From positions 1 through 5,718 of the forward strand of contig JAJRPT010000115.1 of assembly GCA_024280675.1 (NCBI GenBank): a stretch of DNA of 5,718 nucleotides, in the 5' to 3' direction. Below are positions 5,559 to 5,718 of this stretch, piece after piece. Source of the DNA: Bacteroidota bacterium (GTDB taxonomy: Bacteria; Bacteroidota; Ignavibacteria; Kapaibacteriales; UBA2268). Below the pieces are notes generated by a model. It had not been told where the DNA came from and made no database searches. It saw only the letters and a program-made list of their open reading frames with translations. Position 1 is the stretch's first letter; every line of letters starts with the position of its first letter. The position numbers and the translations under genes were made by a program.

Positions 5559-5718
5559 TTAACTTAGTAAGCCTTCTAGTTTTTGTATTTTTGTATTCAC
5601 TTCATCTCTTGTTAATTTTTTGTCAATAGTAAAAGGTCCAATTATTTCAATGTTTATTTTAGAGAATGGCATTGCTAATTTAAAATTATCCCAGCTCTTG
5701 GAAAATTCTTTAAATTTA
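5559..5718 (-). CDS. C-terminal end of a DUF374-like lysophospholipid acyltransferase family protein (partial)
   Basis: Only the last 52 codons and a TAA stop (5561-5559) are in the window; the gene continues to the right. The visible peptide begins KFKEFSKSWDNFKLAMPFSK, continues INIEIIGPFTIDKK, and ends in a Lys/Glu-rich helix (DEVNTKIQKLEGLLS). S-W-D-x-F-x-x-x-x-P-F-S-x-I followed by a G-P-F/G-x-P-I strand and a short C-terminal helix is the usual end of DUF374 proteins. These are acyltransferase-like and often lie beside lipid A/Kdo genes such as kdtA and lpxK. The 3-base gap to lpxK supports a shared transcript and a lipid A or phospholipid acylation role. The H-x4-D catalytic motif would lie outside the window, so activity cannot be judged. 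Confidence 0.7.
   Translation of the reverse strand, partial: KFKEFSKSWDNFKLAMPFSKINIEIIGPFTIDKKLTRDEVNTKIQKLEGLLS

Overview
The window is AT-rich and encodes envelope genes of a Gram-negative bacterium. A PorD/DUF4835-type protein, two outer-membrane barrel proteins with Bacteroidota-style signal peptides (cleavage just before Gln-Glu in two of the exported proteins), and an LpxK lipid A kinase together point to the Bacteroidota/Chlorobiota (FCB) group. A low-GC member such as an Ignavibacteria/Kapabacteria-like lineage is my best guess; no rRNA or marker gene is present to confirm it.

Layout, left to right. (1) 1-502, minus strand: 5' two-thirds or less of a DUF4835/PorD gene whose end lies off the window. 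(2) 503-531: a 29-base divergent gap carrying most of the left half of a long imperfect palindrome (508-551), whose loop holds the start codon of the next gene. (3) 532-3224, plus strand: two overlapping genes, a roughly 260-residue PorV/PorQ-like barrel protein and a large helix-hairpin-helix plus beta-barrel protein. The second is split by one in-frame TAG at 2703-2705; the same frame stays open afterwards for another 172 codons and ends in a proper outer-membrane terminal strand. (4) 3207-5718, minus strand, convergent with the previous block and overlapping it by 18 bases: a tight four-gene run read right to left. It comprises the end of a DUF374-like acyltransferase, lpxK, an exported-looking class I glutamine-amidotransferase-type hydrolase (peptidase C26), and an M23/LytM-like protein lacking most of its zinc ligands.

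How they fit together. The acyltransferase and LpxK belong to outer-membrane lipid synthesis. The C26 hydrolase and degenerate M23 protein are translationally linked to them by overlaps (14 and 4 bases) and look like envelope or peptidoglycan-peptide functions, which is inference. The left half concerns outer-membrane proteins, with PorD linked to type IX secretion. No RNA genes, insertion sequences, CRISPR arrays or phage genes are visible, and there is no gene-free stretch longer than about 30 bases. The points most worth checking are the lone amber codon in the barrel gene, the start-codon-centred palindrome at 508-551, and the loss of zinc ligands in the M23-like protein.
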